Below, piece after piece: positions 35,380 through 47,330 of a DNA stretch of 64,000 bases. Numbering within the stretch: the stretch's first letter is position 1; each line of letters starts with the position of its first letter. The DNA lies in contig CM041465.1 in the NCBI GenBank assembly GCA_023213395.1, positions 23,746,001 to 23,810,000 of the forward strand. The letters are read 5' to 3'. The DNA comes from Cycas panzhihuaensis. Lineage: Eukaryota > Cycadophyta. The notes beneath the pieces were generated by a model that saw only the letters and a list, made by a program, of their open reading frames with translations, was not told where the DNA came from and searched no databases. The translations under genes and the position numbers were made by a program.

Positions 35380-37592
35380 ACATAGAATTTCTTAAGGAAT
35401 TTCCCATTCACATCTTTCTCAAATCTGAGGCCCTCTAGGGTGGCAATCCTATAAGCATCATTCCCAAGACTCTCGAAGATGATAAAAGGACCAACCCATT
35501 TGGGTCTGAATTTGGTTAGGCGGTCGTGGAGATATTCCAGCTTGAGGACATGGTCCCCAGGATTTAAAAGATGGAAATGAAGGTTTTAATTATAAGTCCT
35601 TCATGTACTAGCCTTAAAGGTGAGGTTGGCTTGGTAAGTGGCCAAGTGTTTCTCATCCAAGGCCTCAAGGTCTAAGAGGCAAGCCTGACAGATAGACTCC
35701 TCATCCACCAGACCTCAGAGAGAGACCCATAGCGAAGGAATATCCACTTTTAATGGGAGAACCACCTCCATCCTGTAGACTAGGGAGAAAGGAGTCATTC
35801 CTGTAGCCATATAGATAGATGTGCCATATGCTGATAGGGTGGAAGAGAGCTAGAGGTCCCAATCTCTTTGAGATTAGCAACGATTTTCTTTAGGATATTT
35901 ATGAGAGTTTTATTAAATGATTGGACCTGGCCGTACACCCGGGGATAGTAAAGAGAGGAAGTTTTGTGAGAAATGTGAAATTTCTTACAAAGTTCATCCA
36001 TCTCCTTATTGCAAAAGGGAGTTCTGTTGACGGTGATCAGGACATCAGGAACCCTGAAGTGGCAGATGATATGCTGATAGATGAAAGTAGATATTGTCTT
36101 ACTAGGAGTCACAATCAAAGGAATGGGTTCCGCCTATTTAGTATAAGTATTCTATAGTAGTCAAGATGTACTTGTGCTGCAACGAAGAGGACAAGGCTAT
36201 GGCTCCAATGAGGTCCAACCCCCATTGGGAAAAGGGCCATGGAGATATAATGGGATGAAGTACCTCGGAAGGCAAGTGAGTGATGTTGGCATGCTCTTGG
36301 CATCACCAATATCTCAAAGCATAAGCATGGGCATCCTTAAAAAGGGATGGCCAATAATATCCCATACGGAGGATTCTTTGGGCCATGGATTGGTCCCTAA
36401 AGTGGCCCCCACAAATGTCGTGGTGGCATTCATGGAGTATTTGGTTTGGTTTGTCATAGGCGACATAACAGAGAAGGATCCCATCAAAGGATATCTTGTA
36501 TAATACCTCACCCATAAGAAAGTAGTATCTGCTAGTTACCCAGATACGAGACCTAACTTTATCTCTAGCATTAGGGTGATACTATTGTTGAGTGAGATAT
36601 TACGCAATGTCCCCATACCACTCACTATCAGCAAGTGAATGAGGAGGGAGGTCTTGAACGACCAAGATAGGCTCATTATGATGAGAATCATCAATAGGAA
36701 GGTCCAAAGAGTTTAGAATAGAAGTGTCAATGAGCTACTCGGCCACTACCATTCCCTTCTTTGATTTCCTGTTAATGATGTGAAGATTAAATCCCTGAAG
36801 GAGGATGGCCCACTTGCCAATCCTACCTGTTAGGTCAGGTTGAGTAAGTAAATAATGTAGGGGATCAGATTGAACGATCACTCGAGTAGTGTTTCCAAGT
36901 AAATAATGCCTAAACTTTTTGGTTGCATATACCAAGGAGAGGCATTCTTTCTCCACAGGGGAGTAGTTAAATTCAGCAGCCACGAGGGTGCGACTAATGA
37001 AGTAAATAGCCCTCTCAGCTCCTGAATCATCCTCTTGGGCTAGCATGGCACCTAGAGATTCATCGCTTGCTAACATATATAGGATGAAAGGCCTATCAAA
37101 GAGAGGTAGTGCCAACGTTGGGGTGGAAGCAAGAGCTTCCTTAAGTTCTTTGAAGGCTTGTTGGGCCTTGAAAGTCTAAACAAATGGGCCCCCCTTCTTT
37201 AATAGGTTAGTGAGCGGTTTGGTGTTTATGATGAAGTTCGCCAAAAAATGCCTAAGGAAATGAAGCCTACCTAAAAATGACTTAATCTGTTCTTAGGTTT
37301 TAGGAGGTGACATGTCAAGGATGGCCTTGACTTTATCAAGGTTGATTTGGATTCCTTGCTTTGACACAAGGAAACTAAGGAGTTTTCCAGTAGTTATAGT
37401 AAATACACATTTAAGAGGATTGGGGCTTACATGGTATTTGTGACATCATGTAAAGATGGCCCACAAATTAGTAGGGTGATGGGCTCTAACATGTGAGAGA
37501 CCCATCATGTCATCCATGAAGACCTCCAAGGATTTGTTGATGAGATCATGAAAAATGAATTGCATCACCCTTTGATAAGTGGTACCTACATT
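35380..37592 (-). pseudogene. Element B pol, part 2: RT C-terminus, RNase H and integrase
   Basis: From right to left: the RT catalytic box VFMDDMMGLSH (plus 37,503-37,525), LLSFLVSKQGIQI, FLGRLHFLRHF, then RNase H LALPLFDRPFILYMLASDES, AIYFISRTLVAAEFNYSPVE (open frame 37,115-36,735). The integrase zinc finger follows (HECHHDICGGH, RILRMGYYWPS, YALRYW-stop-CQ; 36,500-36,300). The integrase core has LDLIGAI, then ITVNRTPFCNKEMDEL where DNGT is normal, and YGQVQSFNKTL where NGQVE is normal. So the second Asp is now Val and the Glu is now Gln. The C-terminal domain ends near 35,390. Confidence 0.9.
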
Positions 37593-38192
37593 GAGAATAT
37601 AAGGTCCCAAACTTTAAATTGCCATAAGATCTGAACTATTTTGCAGCTAGTTATAGGAATTGAAACTAAGGTTTAACATGCAAGTTCTAAAATCAAAGAT
37701 AATATAATAACATTAATATACAAGCTAAACATCACATATGCACCCGATATAACATGGTAAAACCCTAGCAGTGTGCTAGGGAAACATCCACACAGGAAAG
37801 GTATCAATCTTTATTTCTGTAGAATGGAGAAATAGTATATCTTAGTAGCAGAGTACTCTCAGTAATAACAACCAACCGCCACCCTCATCACAGTATATTA
37901 CATTCAACATAATAAGAAAAGCCCTAAAACAGGCTACATGAGAGGAACATCCAAGGCATAAATCTTAGCCGTAGAATCTAGGGTATTTGTATCGAACGAC
38001 CCTAATTCTCTTTACAATTTAATAAGGTTTATAGAGCTAATTTTTTGGGTTAAGGGCTATCACCCCTAAACCCCTTCTTAGTAGGGGGCGTTCCACCTCC
38101 CCTGCACCCCCCGAGATAGATTAGGGGGGGAAACTGTGCCAAAAATATGCCAAAATTTGACCCTAAAATATTGTTGTCACAATATCCAATAG
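37593..38192. mobile_element. 600-bp insertion in the RT of element B, flanked by CCTACATT
   Basis: CCTACATT stands at 37,585-37,592 and again at 38,193-38,200. Removing the 600 bp with one copy restores the RT reading NVG then TTYQRVM, the expected FGLKNAGATYQR region. The insert begins GAGAATATAAGGTCCC and ends CACAATATCCAATAG. It has no TG...CA ends, no clear terminal inverted repeats and no poly-A. A CCCC-rich inverted stretch (38,065-38,120) lies near one end. A second, truncated copy with the same GAGAA..AAGGTCCCAA start begins at 63,896. The class is unclear; an 8-bp duplication would fit a hAT-like or other non-LTR-retrotransposon element better than an LTR. Confidence 0.75.
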
Positions 38193-39294
38193 CCTACATT
38201 CTTGAGTCCAAAAGGCATCGCCTTATAGGCGAAAGTACCCCATGGAGTGGTGAAGGCTATCTTGTGATGGTCTTTAGGAGAGATTTGAATTTGGATATAG
38301 CCGGAGAAGCCATCCATTAAGGACATAACTTTAAAATCGGTGGTTCAATCAATGATCTAATCGATAAAAAGAAGTAGAAAATTGTCCTTAGGACATGCAT
38401 TGTTAATATCACATAAATCGATGCATATCTAGATTGTCCCATTCTTTTTAGCAATGGGGATAATGTTAGATACCCATTTAGGGTAGTCAATAAAAGTGAT
38501 CAATCCTACATTGAGGAGCTTCTTAACTTCCATTTTAATAGCAATTGACAGCTTAGGATGAATAGGATGTTACTTCTGACGCATGAGACAAGTGCTAGGA
38601 ATGGTGGTAAGGTTCTGGGTCACGATTGAAGGATCAATTCCCTTCATATTAAAGTAGTCCCATGCAAAAACATCCTGAAACTCCTGTAATAGAAGGGTAT
38701 ACTCCTCTGCTTCATCAGGAGAGCATTCTGCCCCAACCTTAATGACTTTGTCAGGGGCAAGGACTATGTCCTGGGTTGCCCCCATACACATGGTATTCCC
38801 CTTCTTGAAGTGGAGCGGGGCTTGGTCAACGGGAAGGGATGGAATAGGGGATGGAGTTGGGTTAGCAAGAGAAGACCCAATAGCCAAGACCTTCTGATAA
38901 CCAAGCCTATGGTGACCAAAAGGAAGGTTGGGCGTGGAGCCTGCTAAGTGCTCAAGTAGGGCTTCATCATTCTTAAAGTAGTCCACCCCATACATGGCCA
39001 CACTTTGAGAAGATGAAGGATGAAGTGAAGTAGAGACAATGGGACCATGGTGGTTGTCACGTTGTTTGGTGTTCCTGATAGACTCCCTCGAAGAGCTAGA
39101 AAGAGGTCCTTTGTAAGGGACAAGAGGAGGTTCCCCAACCTCATTACCTATCTATGGCAACGAAGGGGAAGACTCAAGGATCACTTGATCAATAGGGGCA
39201 ATGACATGAGAAACAAGAGGGGAACTAATTTCTCCAACTCAAGGGGTTCTAGAACGGGATCTAGAATGAAGGAGGTGCCCCCTACTTATGCCCC
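38193..39294 (-). pseudogene. Element B pol, part 1: linker and RT N-terminal half
   Basis: The frame 39,001-38,570 is open and reads HFKKGNTMCMG, LAPDKVIKVGAECSPDEAEE, QEFQDVFAWDYFNMKGIDPS, NLTTIPSTC. This is the well-known region joining protease to RT in Tat-type gypsy elements (F.DVFAW.Y.DM.GIDP.I). Beyond it, RT motifs continue to FGLKNVG at 38,193-38,220. It ends at 39,294 in mid-pol at the junction with the CpG-rich block. Protease is missing. Confidence 0.85.
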
Positions 39295-39299
39295 GTTCA

Positions 39300-41150
39300 C
39301 AAGGATCCGTTCCTAAACATGGGGAGCGTGATCGCAACCCCAAACCAAGAACAATAGTAGCAGGAAGATCACGATCCCAGCCCTTCCGCGACAAAGGGAA
39401 GGCGCGAACTCTTCTTCCTCTTCTCGTTCTCCTGGCCGAGTACTCAAGTCGCCTTCACGACCGGAATAGGGGAAGAAGGTGATTCGGTTGAAGCAACTCA
39501 GGCTTTCGCCCACGCGATCTCAAGCTGCTAAGGAAGCGGCGGGGCTGCCGGTTCTTCCGTTCCTTGGATCCTTGGGAGACCCTTCCTCAAAATCCCTCTT
39601 TCCCCAGGCTATTCACATGCGCGGGTCGTTCACGACTTTCGAAGGGCACTTGCAACCAGCAGGAAGGGTAAACCCTTCTCCGTCGTGGGACGAGCTCCAT
39701 ACGGTCATTGCGGGGAATGTCCTTGATGGGCGATTCGAGGAGTTGTCCCGAACAGCGGGCCCTCCTCCTGGAAGCTTTAGGATCGGGAGATGTGCACATC
39801 ACGCTTTGGGCGTCGCCCAGGTGGCGGACCACTATTTCCTTCGATCCTAAGGATCTTCCTCCATGGGTGAGCAGGAGCGTCGGTGGAACTTCCCATTCAC
39901 CATCACGATCGTCGCTGATTGTACCCTCAGAAGGCTGTTGTCGACAAGCGGCTCTTACATCGATGCCATGCCCTTGCGTGTTATGCAAGAGCTTGGTATC
40001 TCATATGGAACCCGTTCCTGGCGATGCAGTATGCGGTGGCGAGAAGACCCCTCTCGGATGCATCGCGATTGGCTCACCCTTGGGGCAAAGCAGTCCTTCT
40101 TAGATGTTGTAGTCCTCGGCGTTGGCGTGGATTACAACCTCCTTCAGGTCGCCCGTGGCTCGACCAAATGGGGCCGTGTGTTCGACCCTTTGGGGCGACT
40201 TAAATTCGTCCATGACGGACGAATGAGAGTGGTTCCCGTGAGCATCCTTTTTCCAAACAAACTCGTTATGCCAACTCGGCAAACCAAGGTTCACCCACTC
40301 ACGCCTCGGCTTGTTCAATTGGTATACCCAATCGTCGAAGAAGATCCCACATCTTCCCTTCCTAGTCTCGCGTTTTGCCCCTATTGGCGTCGGGAGTTAT
40401 GGGTACCTTGCTTCGTTCGTGATGACAGATAAACAGCGGAGGCAGTTGTCTCCACCCATTTCTTTCCTTGGCGCCGATAGTAGTACATCTCGCTCTAGGC
40501 CCTCGTTTGGAACCTCTCTCGTTGGTGAGACTAGCCCTCGTGCGTGTCACACACCATCGCTCGTCTTGACACTTGGCCGTCGGTTCTTCTTTTTCATTAC
40601 CCTCGCGGTGATGGTTTTGAGGAATTGCCTTTCGCTCCTCTCGAGGAGCCTCTTTGGTTTTCCTTTGGTTCCATGAAAGAGTTGAGCGATCCGATGATCA
40701 CCTGGTCCGTTGCTCCTTTCCTTCTAGCGCTTCTTCTACTCGAAATAGGGTCATCCATGGGTGGACTATTTCGAGGATGATGACCTATTTGGAAACACTG
40801 GCGGGCCTTGCACCTAATGCCTTACGGTCACCAAAGCTCGGTCAGGAAGATCCTTGCGATCGGATCACGCTCGGTCAGATCCCCTCTCCTATTCCTCCTC
40901 CTCCGGGTTGATCTTGCCCCTCTTCACTTTGAAGGGCAATGCCATGTGCATGGGGAATTCAAGGCGTAGTCTTGGCCCGAGCAAGGTCATTAGGGTTGGG
41001 GCGGAATGCTCTCTGATGAGATTAGGGAATATTCCCTTGTTCCGGGGAATTTGAGACATTTTCGTGGGATTATCTTTGACATGAAGGGAATCGACTCCTC
41101 GATTGTCACTCATAACCTCACCACCCTTCCTGGCGCCCACCACATGCGGG
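39300..41150 (+). pseudogene. CpG-rich unit 1: protease and RT N-terminal fragment
   Basis: The protease region shows DPKDLPP, then a D-S-G-S site read as GAC-A-AGC-GGC-TCT at 39,943 with one extra base, then DAMPLRVMQELGIS. Further on are VVVLGVGVDYNLL and a GRPWLDQMG-like block (40,105-40,185) and FVHDGRMRVVPVS. The linker SKVIRVGAECS and FDMKGIDSSIVTHNLTTL (41,000-41,130) equals that of element B. Frames change every 50-150 bases. RT stops right after THNLTTLPGAHHMR, where an internal deletion begins. Confidence 0.8.
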
Positions 41151-41400
41151 GCTGCGTCCTCTTCACCGAAGCTTTACGCCGTCGAGATGGAGGTAGAAAG
41201 GCTTGAATGACTCGAATATCTCCATGGCCAGTTTGACCAAATTCCAACCCAGGTGGGTCGGTCCTTTTGTCATTATCGAATCTCTCGATAATGGTGCCTA
41301 TAGGATAGCCACCACGGAGGGCTCGAATTTGAAAGCGGGTTAATGGGATGTTCCTTAAAGTTTTCACGCTTGACCCTTGACGATCCTCGCCTGCTCAAAC
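41151..41400 (+). pseudogene. CpG-rich unit 1: deletion junction and integrase C-terminal fragment
   Basis: After a 50-base junction the sequence reads ISPWPV, then PTRWVGPFVIIES-like and DNGAYRIATTEGSNLKAVNG pieces and FLKVFTLDP. This is the chromo-like C-terminal part of gypsy integrase (GPF.I....NGAYRL.T.EG). The RT core, RNase H and integrase catalytic core are absent. The same junction occurs at 49,430-49,475, so the deletion predates the tandem duplication. Confidence 0.78.
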
Positions 41401-42069
41401 GAGCCTAAACTACCATCTTAGGTTGTCCCCATTCTTCCCGTAGCGTGTAGAATGGCTATTTAAGATGGATCACTTTGTCTCTACGGTTAAAATCTGCGGA
41501 ACCTGCGTTCCGTATCCTCTTGGGAACCTTGGTCCTCTCGCTTGGGCATCTCCCAACGGGAGGGCGCTTGGGGCGCATTGTTGCCCCTCTTTCTGTCTGG
41601 CGTTTCCTTCGCATATCCGCTATGCTCTCCTGCAGACATGTATCTTAGTCACCTTCCTAACCTCACACCTCCATGTCGTCCGCTCACGGCGTGTGTGTGC
41701 CCACATAGGTGTGTGGTTATACATGGAAGGAAGCGTGTGCATCATACTATAAAATGTTCATAACATGAATCACCTACTACACAACATGACACTCACCCCA
41801 TGCACGTACACATATCAAAATCATGTCATCATACATCACAGGAAGCCGGTGTCCTTGCGAGGGGTACAATCATATGGTCCTATATATGACCCCACAGGCT
41901 TAGTGCTTTCCTCACCCAAACTATCCATCCATGTTCATCCTATGGCCCATACAGGTTACCTCATTGCTAGGTCCTCCTACCCTTGACTGACCACATTGTA
42001 TGCATTTTCTAAGTGTTGCCTTAATCGTTGATCATCTGCTTGGATTTTGTGTCACCTATGTCATACACA
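41401..42069 (+). other. CpG-rich unit 1: post-integrase spacer
   Basis: Begins with GAGCCTAAACTACCATCTTA as in element B. The part 41,750-41,980 is AT-richer and almost identical to 50,018-50,250. No antisense PMD-like ORF is present between integrase and the RNase H domain, unlike elements B and C. No gene is supported. Confidence 0.6.
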
Positions 42070-42530
42070 TCTTTCTAGCCAGTGGAAGCGCGGTAACCCT
42101 GAACCTTGATGCTGCGTGGATTCTCATGACCCTTAAGTTATGATCTCCTCGCTCTGGGATCTTCCTCCGGAGGCTACCAACAATGAAGCCGAGTATCTGG
42201 TGTCATGAAGCCCTTCAGAGTGCCCTTCGTTTCCATCACGGACCCATTGTTTTGCTCTGCGACTCTCAAGTTGTGGTGTCTCATCTCACCCGGAGTCTGG
42301 GTGCGATGCCCTCACTTGAGGACTCTTGCTTCTGCCGGATCCCTCTGGCGTTTCTCTTCTGTTGATATCCGGCCTTATCCCTCGGGCTCTCAATCTTGAG
42401 GCGGATAGCCTTGTTCGCCTCATCCTTGGTAGCTTTGTCTCGCCTGGCGGCAGTCACAGAGTCTTGCTTGGCCTTCCGTCGCCCAAGCCTCGGTAGTTGG
42501 TCGCTCAACCCAGCGATTTGCTCGCACCTC
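42070..42530 (+). pseudogene. CpG-rich unit 1: archaeal-type RNase H-like domain
   Basis: Pieces in different frames read GGSAVTLNLDAAWILMTLKL-like N-terminus, LPPEATNNEAEYL, ALRFHHGPIVLLCDSQVVVS, HLTRSLGAMPSLEDS, VDIRPYP and LNLEADSLVRLILG. This keeps D-G-G-S, NNEAEY, CDSQ and EADSL, so all four acidic residues remain readable. Frameshifts separate them. Domain order and neighbours match the other four copies. Confidence 0.82.
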
Positions 42531-42845
42531 CGTCGGGTTGCTAACGAGGTAAAACTATGGTACCCACCATTTGTTCCCCATGTGGTCTGCATGCTCCTTT
42601 GCATTCATTGTGGTGGGGGCACCCCTCGCTTTGTCTCTTTCTCCCGATCGGTTTCGGTGGCTCATAGGCGGCCCTATGTTGTCTCCACGCCGCTTTCGTA
42701 TCCACAGCGTTCGCCACGACACTCATGGCACCCTTGCCTCTTGATCGATCTTGATTGATATATCTATATACACATGTACTCTGTGGTTGTGTTGCCGGCA
42801 TTCGCCATCGCATCGAGCTTCGGCGGCGAGGCTCTGGCCGAGGCG
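42531..42845 (+). other. CpG-rich unit 1: conserved motif and polypurine position
   Basis: GCTAACGAGGTAAAACTATG at 42,540 is the single copy of the motif in this unit. The stretch before the LTR, GGCCGAGGCG, occupies the polypurine tract position; in the other elements it reads CTAAGGGGGTAG. The short G run may reflect lost bases. No coding sequence is supported. Confidence 0.5.
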
Positions 42846-45714
42846 TGTTTCCGACTTCGGGAATGGATCTGGAATCAAACTCGGGTAAGTGCGGTATGTC
42901 TCTAGCATTATCATCACTTTTATGTCTTGATTATGCCTTACATATTTGCATGCGTATGACTTTGTGGGCGGCACGGTCGTCGTCCACACCTATGTTTAAC
43001 TATGGCGACTATAGCGGGGCACACTCTTAGCGAGTGTGGCACCTTGGTGACCATATTACTTCGCATCGCCCTCCTCTCTCCACGGATCCACGGGTTTGCG
43101 CCACCTCCACCGTGTGATGCCTCATCGTCGCTTGGTTAGCTTGCCACCTCATTTGGGGGCCTATTTACGCTCCAGTGGGCGTTTCTTGGCTTGTTTGCTC
43201 CGGGTGGGTGTTTTAGTTGTCCTTTAGCCTTTTGACGTTTGCCCCGACTGGACGGTTGGCGGGCCCCATTTGTGTCTCTGGTGCATCTGCCGTAATCTTG
43301 TGATGCCGTGATCTTGTGATCTGCATTGGAATTTTCAGCGATGCATTTGGAATATTCGGTGATGCTGCTAAAATTCCATGATCTGTTGTCTCTCTGTTTG
43401 TTTTAAAATCCATGGTGGCAATTTCGCATTTATTGCAAGCGCCCACGTGGTTAAACGCCTTTTCCCTTCGGTAGGTACTGATTCGCGTACTTTAGGGTTT
43501 TGCTTTAGTACTTAAGCATCTTTTGGGACCTTTTTTGCATCTTTTTACTCACTTTTGGAAGGACTCTCGAAAACTCTCTCTCTGCTTTCTGCTCTGCTCT
43601 GCTGCTTCTTTGTGGGACTGCACTCTTCATCTGACCCGACTCTCCTTGGCTCGGTTGAGACATTCTCTCAACCCCTCAGCGCCTTGGAGGGCTCCTTTGA
43701 AGCAGTTTCAGTAGGTCTCTATCGAGCGATCCATGAGCCCTACGTTTGCAGGTGTTCTCCATCACACTTCGTAGCAGGGCCTCAAACCTGCTCTACTCCA
43801 GATCTGGGCATTTTCCGGCCCTCCTTCATTGTCCTTTTGCTGAGGCAAGCTCCTTGCCTCTTCCTCCCAGGTACTCTTTACTTTTTGTTAAGTTCTTTGC
43901 AATATTCTTGCTCCGGCTCATTTGTTCATGTTTGTTGCTTGAAGTTTGATTCTCTTTCCTTTGTGAGGGCTATTTGTTCCACTTTCTCTTGCCTCTTACT
44001 GCGTTTCTTTGTCCAAAGCGGCGTGAGGGTTGCATAGGCTTTGGGAGAGGAGGCTGGGTGGATTAGTACCACCTTCCACGCTCCAAGTGGCTCCAAGCCC
44101 TCCAAAGCTTCCCTCTCGCCTCATGTTGCTCTTGGCCATCTAAACAAGGGTTTAGAGACTCAGTGGTTGCCCAAACCCGGTGACATCACGAGTTGCGGCT
44201 GATTTGGGAACCTTCTCGGTTTGGGAATCATTCGTAGTTCTCAACTACCATTCGTGGCTTTGCCTTTGCTCCCGATTACGGTTTGCTCCCCGTAGCATCC
44301 GGTTCCCGTGGGTGTCTTTGGGTCTTTCTTGCCCCTTTTGCTACTATTTTCTAGCCTTGAGTCTTGACTTTCTCCTCGGCCCGTGGCTCTTGGGAGAGGT
44401 TTGGGCACCATTTGGGCGGTGAGCCACTCAGAGCTTACCTTGTTGTCCCACTTTATTTAGAGTATTTTTCCCTTAATTTCCTCCTCGTTGGACTAACATT
44501 GATGCATGCCTATTTGGATTACGATTTATGTTGATATATATATATTGTTAGACCTTGTCGTTGCATGTTAGTACCCTCCTTGGGAGGAGGAAGATCTTTA
44601 ATAAACTTGCGGTATTTGAGGCATACGGAGAGCGTTGCAGATTGATTTCTCTATCGGTGGCGCCTCTTGCATGTGTTACAACTTCGTTATCTCATTTCTA
44701 GTTAGCGTTTCCTTCTTTCTTCGGTATTGCACTTATTTTAGGGAAGGTAAGGAAGCCCTGATCGCTCATGCTTCGCCTCACATCCGATGCGTTGCGTGGG
44801 CGGTTGGGTACTCCTCGTGCGGGCTACATCACCTCGCACGCCCTTGGCCAGTACACATTTCCTCCTCTTGCGTACTCTTGTTCTTTTCCTTTTCTTCCTT
44901 AGTAATTAAGACATTGAAGATTAAAGGAAAATTACCTTGTGTTTATTTATTACGTATTTACTTCATTTGCATGCACCCCTTCTTGTCGTAGGAAAGGTTG
45001 TAGGAGCCTTCTTGATCCCTACTTTTCTTTCCTTCCCCCTAACACGAGCACCTCGCCTCCGCGTCGTTCGTGTCCCGGTTAGGTTGTGTAGGGTTGCTTT
45101 GGCCTATCCCTCCTAGGTCCCTTCTCTCTCCCTTGGCCACCCAAGGGTGGGAGGGTCTGCTTCGGGCCAACTCGGGTCATCTTACGTACCTTCGCCTCTT
45201 TATCCAAGGTGGTGAAGGGTCACCCGATAGTAGCCATACTCCATTGCGGATCCGAACTCGCTCCGTGCAGGCGCTCTGCGTGGTAGTTGCTTGCCTTGTA
45301 GGTTCCACTTCCCTCTCTAGTTTCGTCACCATCTCTCCCGCTTTGTCGGTCGGTGGTTATCCCGTCTTAGCGTCCAGCGACCATCTTGAGGGGCCGATGA
45401 GGGAGCTAGTCTCGCTCTCTTGATTGGTTTCGCTACTCTGTGTGATCCTTTCTATACTGTCTTGACCTCCACGTTGGGCGACCCCAGCGCGTGTTATACC
45501 ATTCCTTCTCTTTTCGACATCGTTGATCGACCTTGCATCTTGGCCGTTTCTCTCGTCGTTTTTGCGGTCTACCCCTTTGTTAGAAGACCCGGTATAGCCT
45601 TCTTGCCTCGTCGGATCCGTCCAGGCTATGGAAATACTCTTCCGATTGGACCTACCACGCTTGGTTATGGAAACCCAAGCTCTTCCTCACGTCATTCGAG
45701 TCCACCCAAGAGGG
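42846..45714 (+). repeat. Full LTR of the CpG-rich element
   Basis: About 2.87 kb. It starts TGTTTCCGACTTCGGG, as in the other gypsy LTRs of the window, has GGTAAGTGCGGTATG at 42,884-42,898, and ends just before TGGCGACTCC at 45,715, the primer-binding site. The copy at 51,107-53,636 matches it up to 45,375. Long ORFs in it are in GC-rich shifted frames and no protein family is recognised. Confidence 0.75.
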
Positions 45715-45733
45715 TGGCGACTCCTTTACTACC
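45715..45733 (+). promoter_or_regulatory. Primer-binding site of the CpG-rich element
   Basis: TGGCGACTCCTTTACTACC follows the LTR. The first ten bases match the TGG-GAC start of the PBS of the other gypsy elements here (TGGTGACCAT, TGGAGACCAT). Confidence 0.55.
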
Positions 45734-47330
45734 GTCGATCAACACCTTTCTTGTGCTCCCCATCCTTCTCTACCTTGGTAGAGGGATCCGTTCCTCCCGA
45801 GGATTGCCACGCGGTGGCGATTTTATGAGGAACCTTGATGGACATGCCTTGTTCGAGGTCCGATCACCTCTTATGGGTATGTGGGGACTCCTCCCGTTGG
45901 CGTGCTTGAGGCTCTTGACGGATGCCGGCCGTGCGGCATGCTCTCAACCACGTCCGAATGGCTTGAGGGTGTCTGCTTGAGGGAGCCTCTTCCTCCTCTG
46001 CTCTTCCCCCTCACGCTTCATCCTCGTCAGCCTTTCTGTGACAACAAACCCTTTCGTGCCCTGGCGTCGCCCCATTCGTTTCCTGCAGTGGGGGCACGTG
46101 TGGCACCTGCCATCCCTTATCAAGGCCCTAATGCCTTAGGGCCTTCTCACTTGGTGTCATCCCTCGGTGGGGGTTAGCATGCCGTTCCGATCCAACTAAT
46201 GTCTTAGTCTCCTAATCGCACATCTTTGCTCTAGTAGGCCTAGTCGCCTGCTAGCCTTCCGGTACTTGATCGGTGGGATTCGTTCCCACGCATTCTCCAA
46301 CCAGTAGCGTTGGTGCTTCTTTCTCGTTCCCCGGTATACTTCTCAACCTTGGGGCGGGGTAGGGAAGCCGTCTTCTGTCTATGGGGTGGATCGCTACACC
46401 CATACGGAATGGCCCCACCTACGGGTGGCAGTATGGGCGAGAACGATTCGCATCCCTCTTGTCGCCATCCAATGCGGTTCCATCCGTTGTGCCTTAGCGA
46501 GAATCGACTCCCTTCAGGCGCCCTTTTTCCGCCCCTTGTCGTGAGGGTGGTTCCTCAGGAGGATGGGTGTCTACCCCCATCGCTCCTTGCGCGCCACCTA
46601 CCGATGTTCGTTGATCCTACAGTTCGAGCAAGGCGCGCCGTGGACTTTAGGTCAACCCCTCTCGGTTGGCGTTGCGAACCAACTTCGCCTCATCCTCCAG
46701 AAGTTCCTAGATTCGATGGGACTTCGTCATGAGGCCGTGAGCATGTCGTAGTTTCTCTATGGCATGCATCGATTCTTGAGCTTCTGACCATATTTTGATG
46801 AAACTCTTTCCTCGATCCTTGCGGTGGCGCCCTTAAATGGTTTTATCGTCTCCACCTTTTCGATCTATTCATTCCGGCCAATTGGTGGGCGAGTTCATCA
46901 ATTACTTTGATGTAGCTTCGCCCATTCGAGGCGGATGAAATCCTTCTCTCGCTCAAACAAGGTCACGATGAGATGAATCGTGACTTTGTGCGGCGATTCC
47001 ACGATGCCTTCACTCCACCAAGGCGACTTTGCGGGAGGCGGCGGGACTGTTTGTCAATGCGCCGTCCGAAGTCACGTGGAAGTCCTCAAGATGGGGGCGA
47101 CCACGTGTGATTCCCGATAAGCCAAGTGCTTGGCGTTGGAAGGCTATTGAGATCAGGCGGTCTCGAAACCTCTTAAGCCCTCACTGGCAGCAGTGAGGCA
47201 CCACCCCTACCAAGACACTAAACCTTCTCGGTAGCGGTCTTCCTCTCATCCTCTGAGGACCTTAGATCCCCTCACATCGGTATCGCTCGTTCGGCGTCGA
47301 TGAAGGAGCTCAAGCTTCAAGGTCCTTCGT
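45734..47330 (+). pseudogene. CpG-rich element leader and gag
   Basis: The leader runs to about 46,300. Gag follows with LHPYGMAPPTGG (46,407-46,440), LSENRLPSG, VDFRSTPLGW-like (46,640-46,670), then ACRSFSMACI-like, and EVLKMGATTCDSR, AKCLALEGY (47,070-47,150). These match the gag at 1-1,115 (VDYRSTPL, MACID, KMGVMQCDF, AKCLALEA) and at 53,645-54,235. Frames shift often. Only one copy of this part exists, since the second unit is cut off in its LTR. Confidence 0.72.

Noticed and set aside
37593-38192. Solo LTR interpretation of the 600-bp insertion
   Set aside because: Ends are not TG...CA and the duplication is 8 bp rather than 5 bp.
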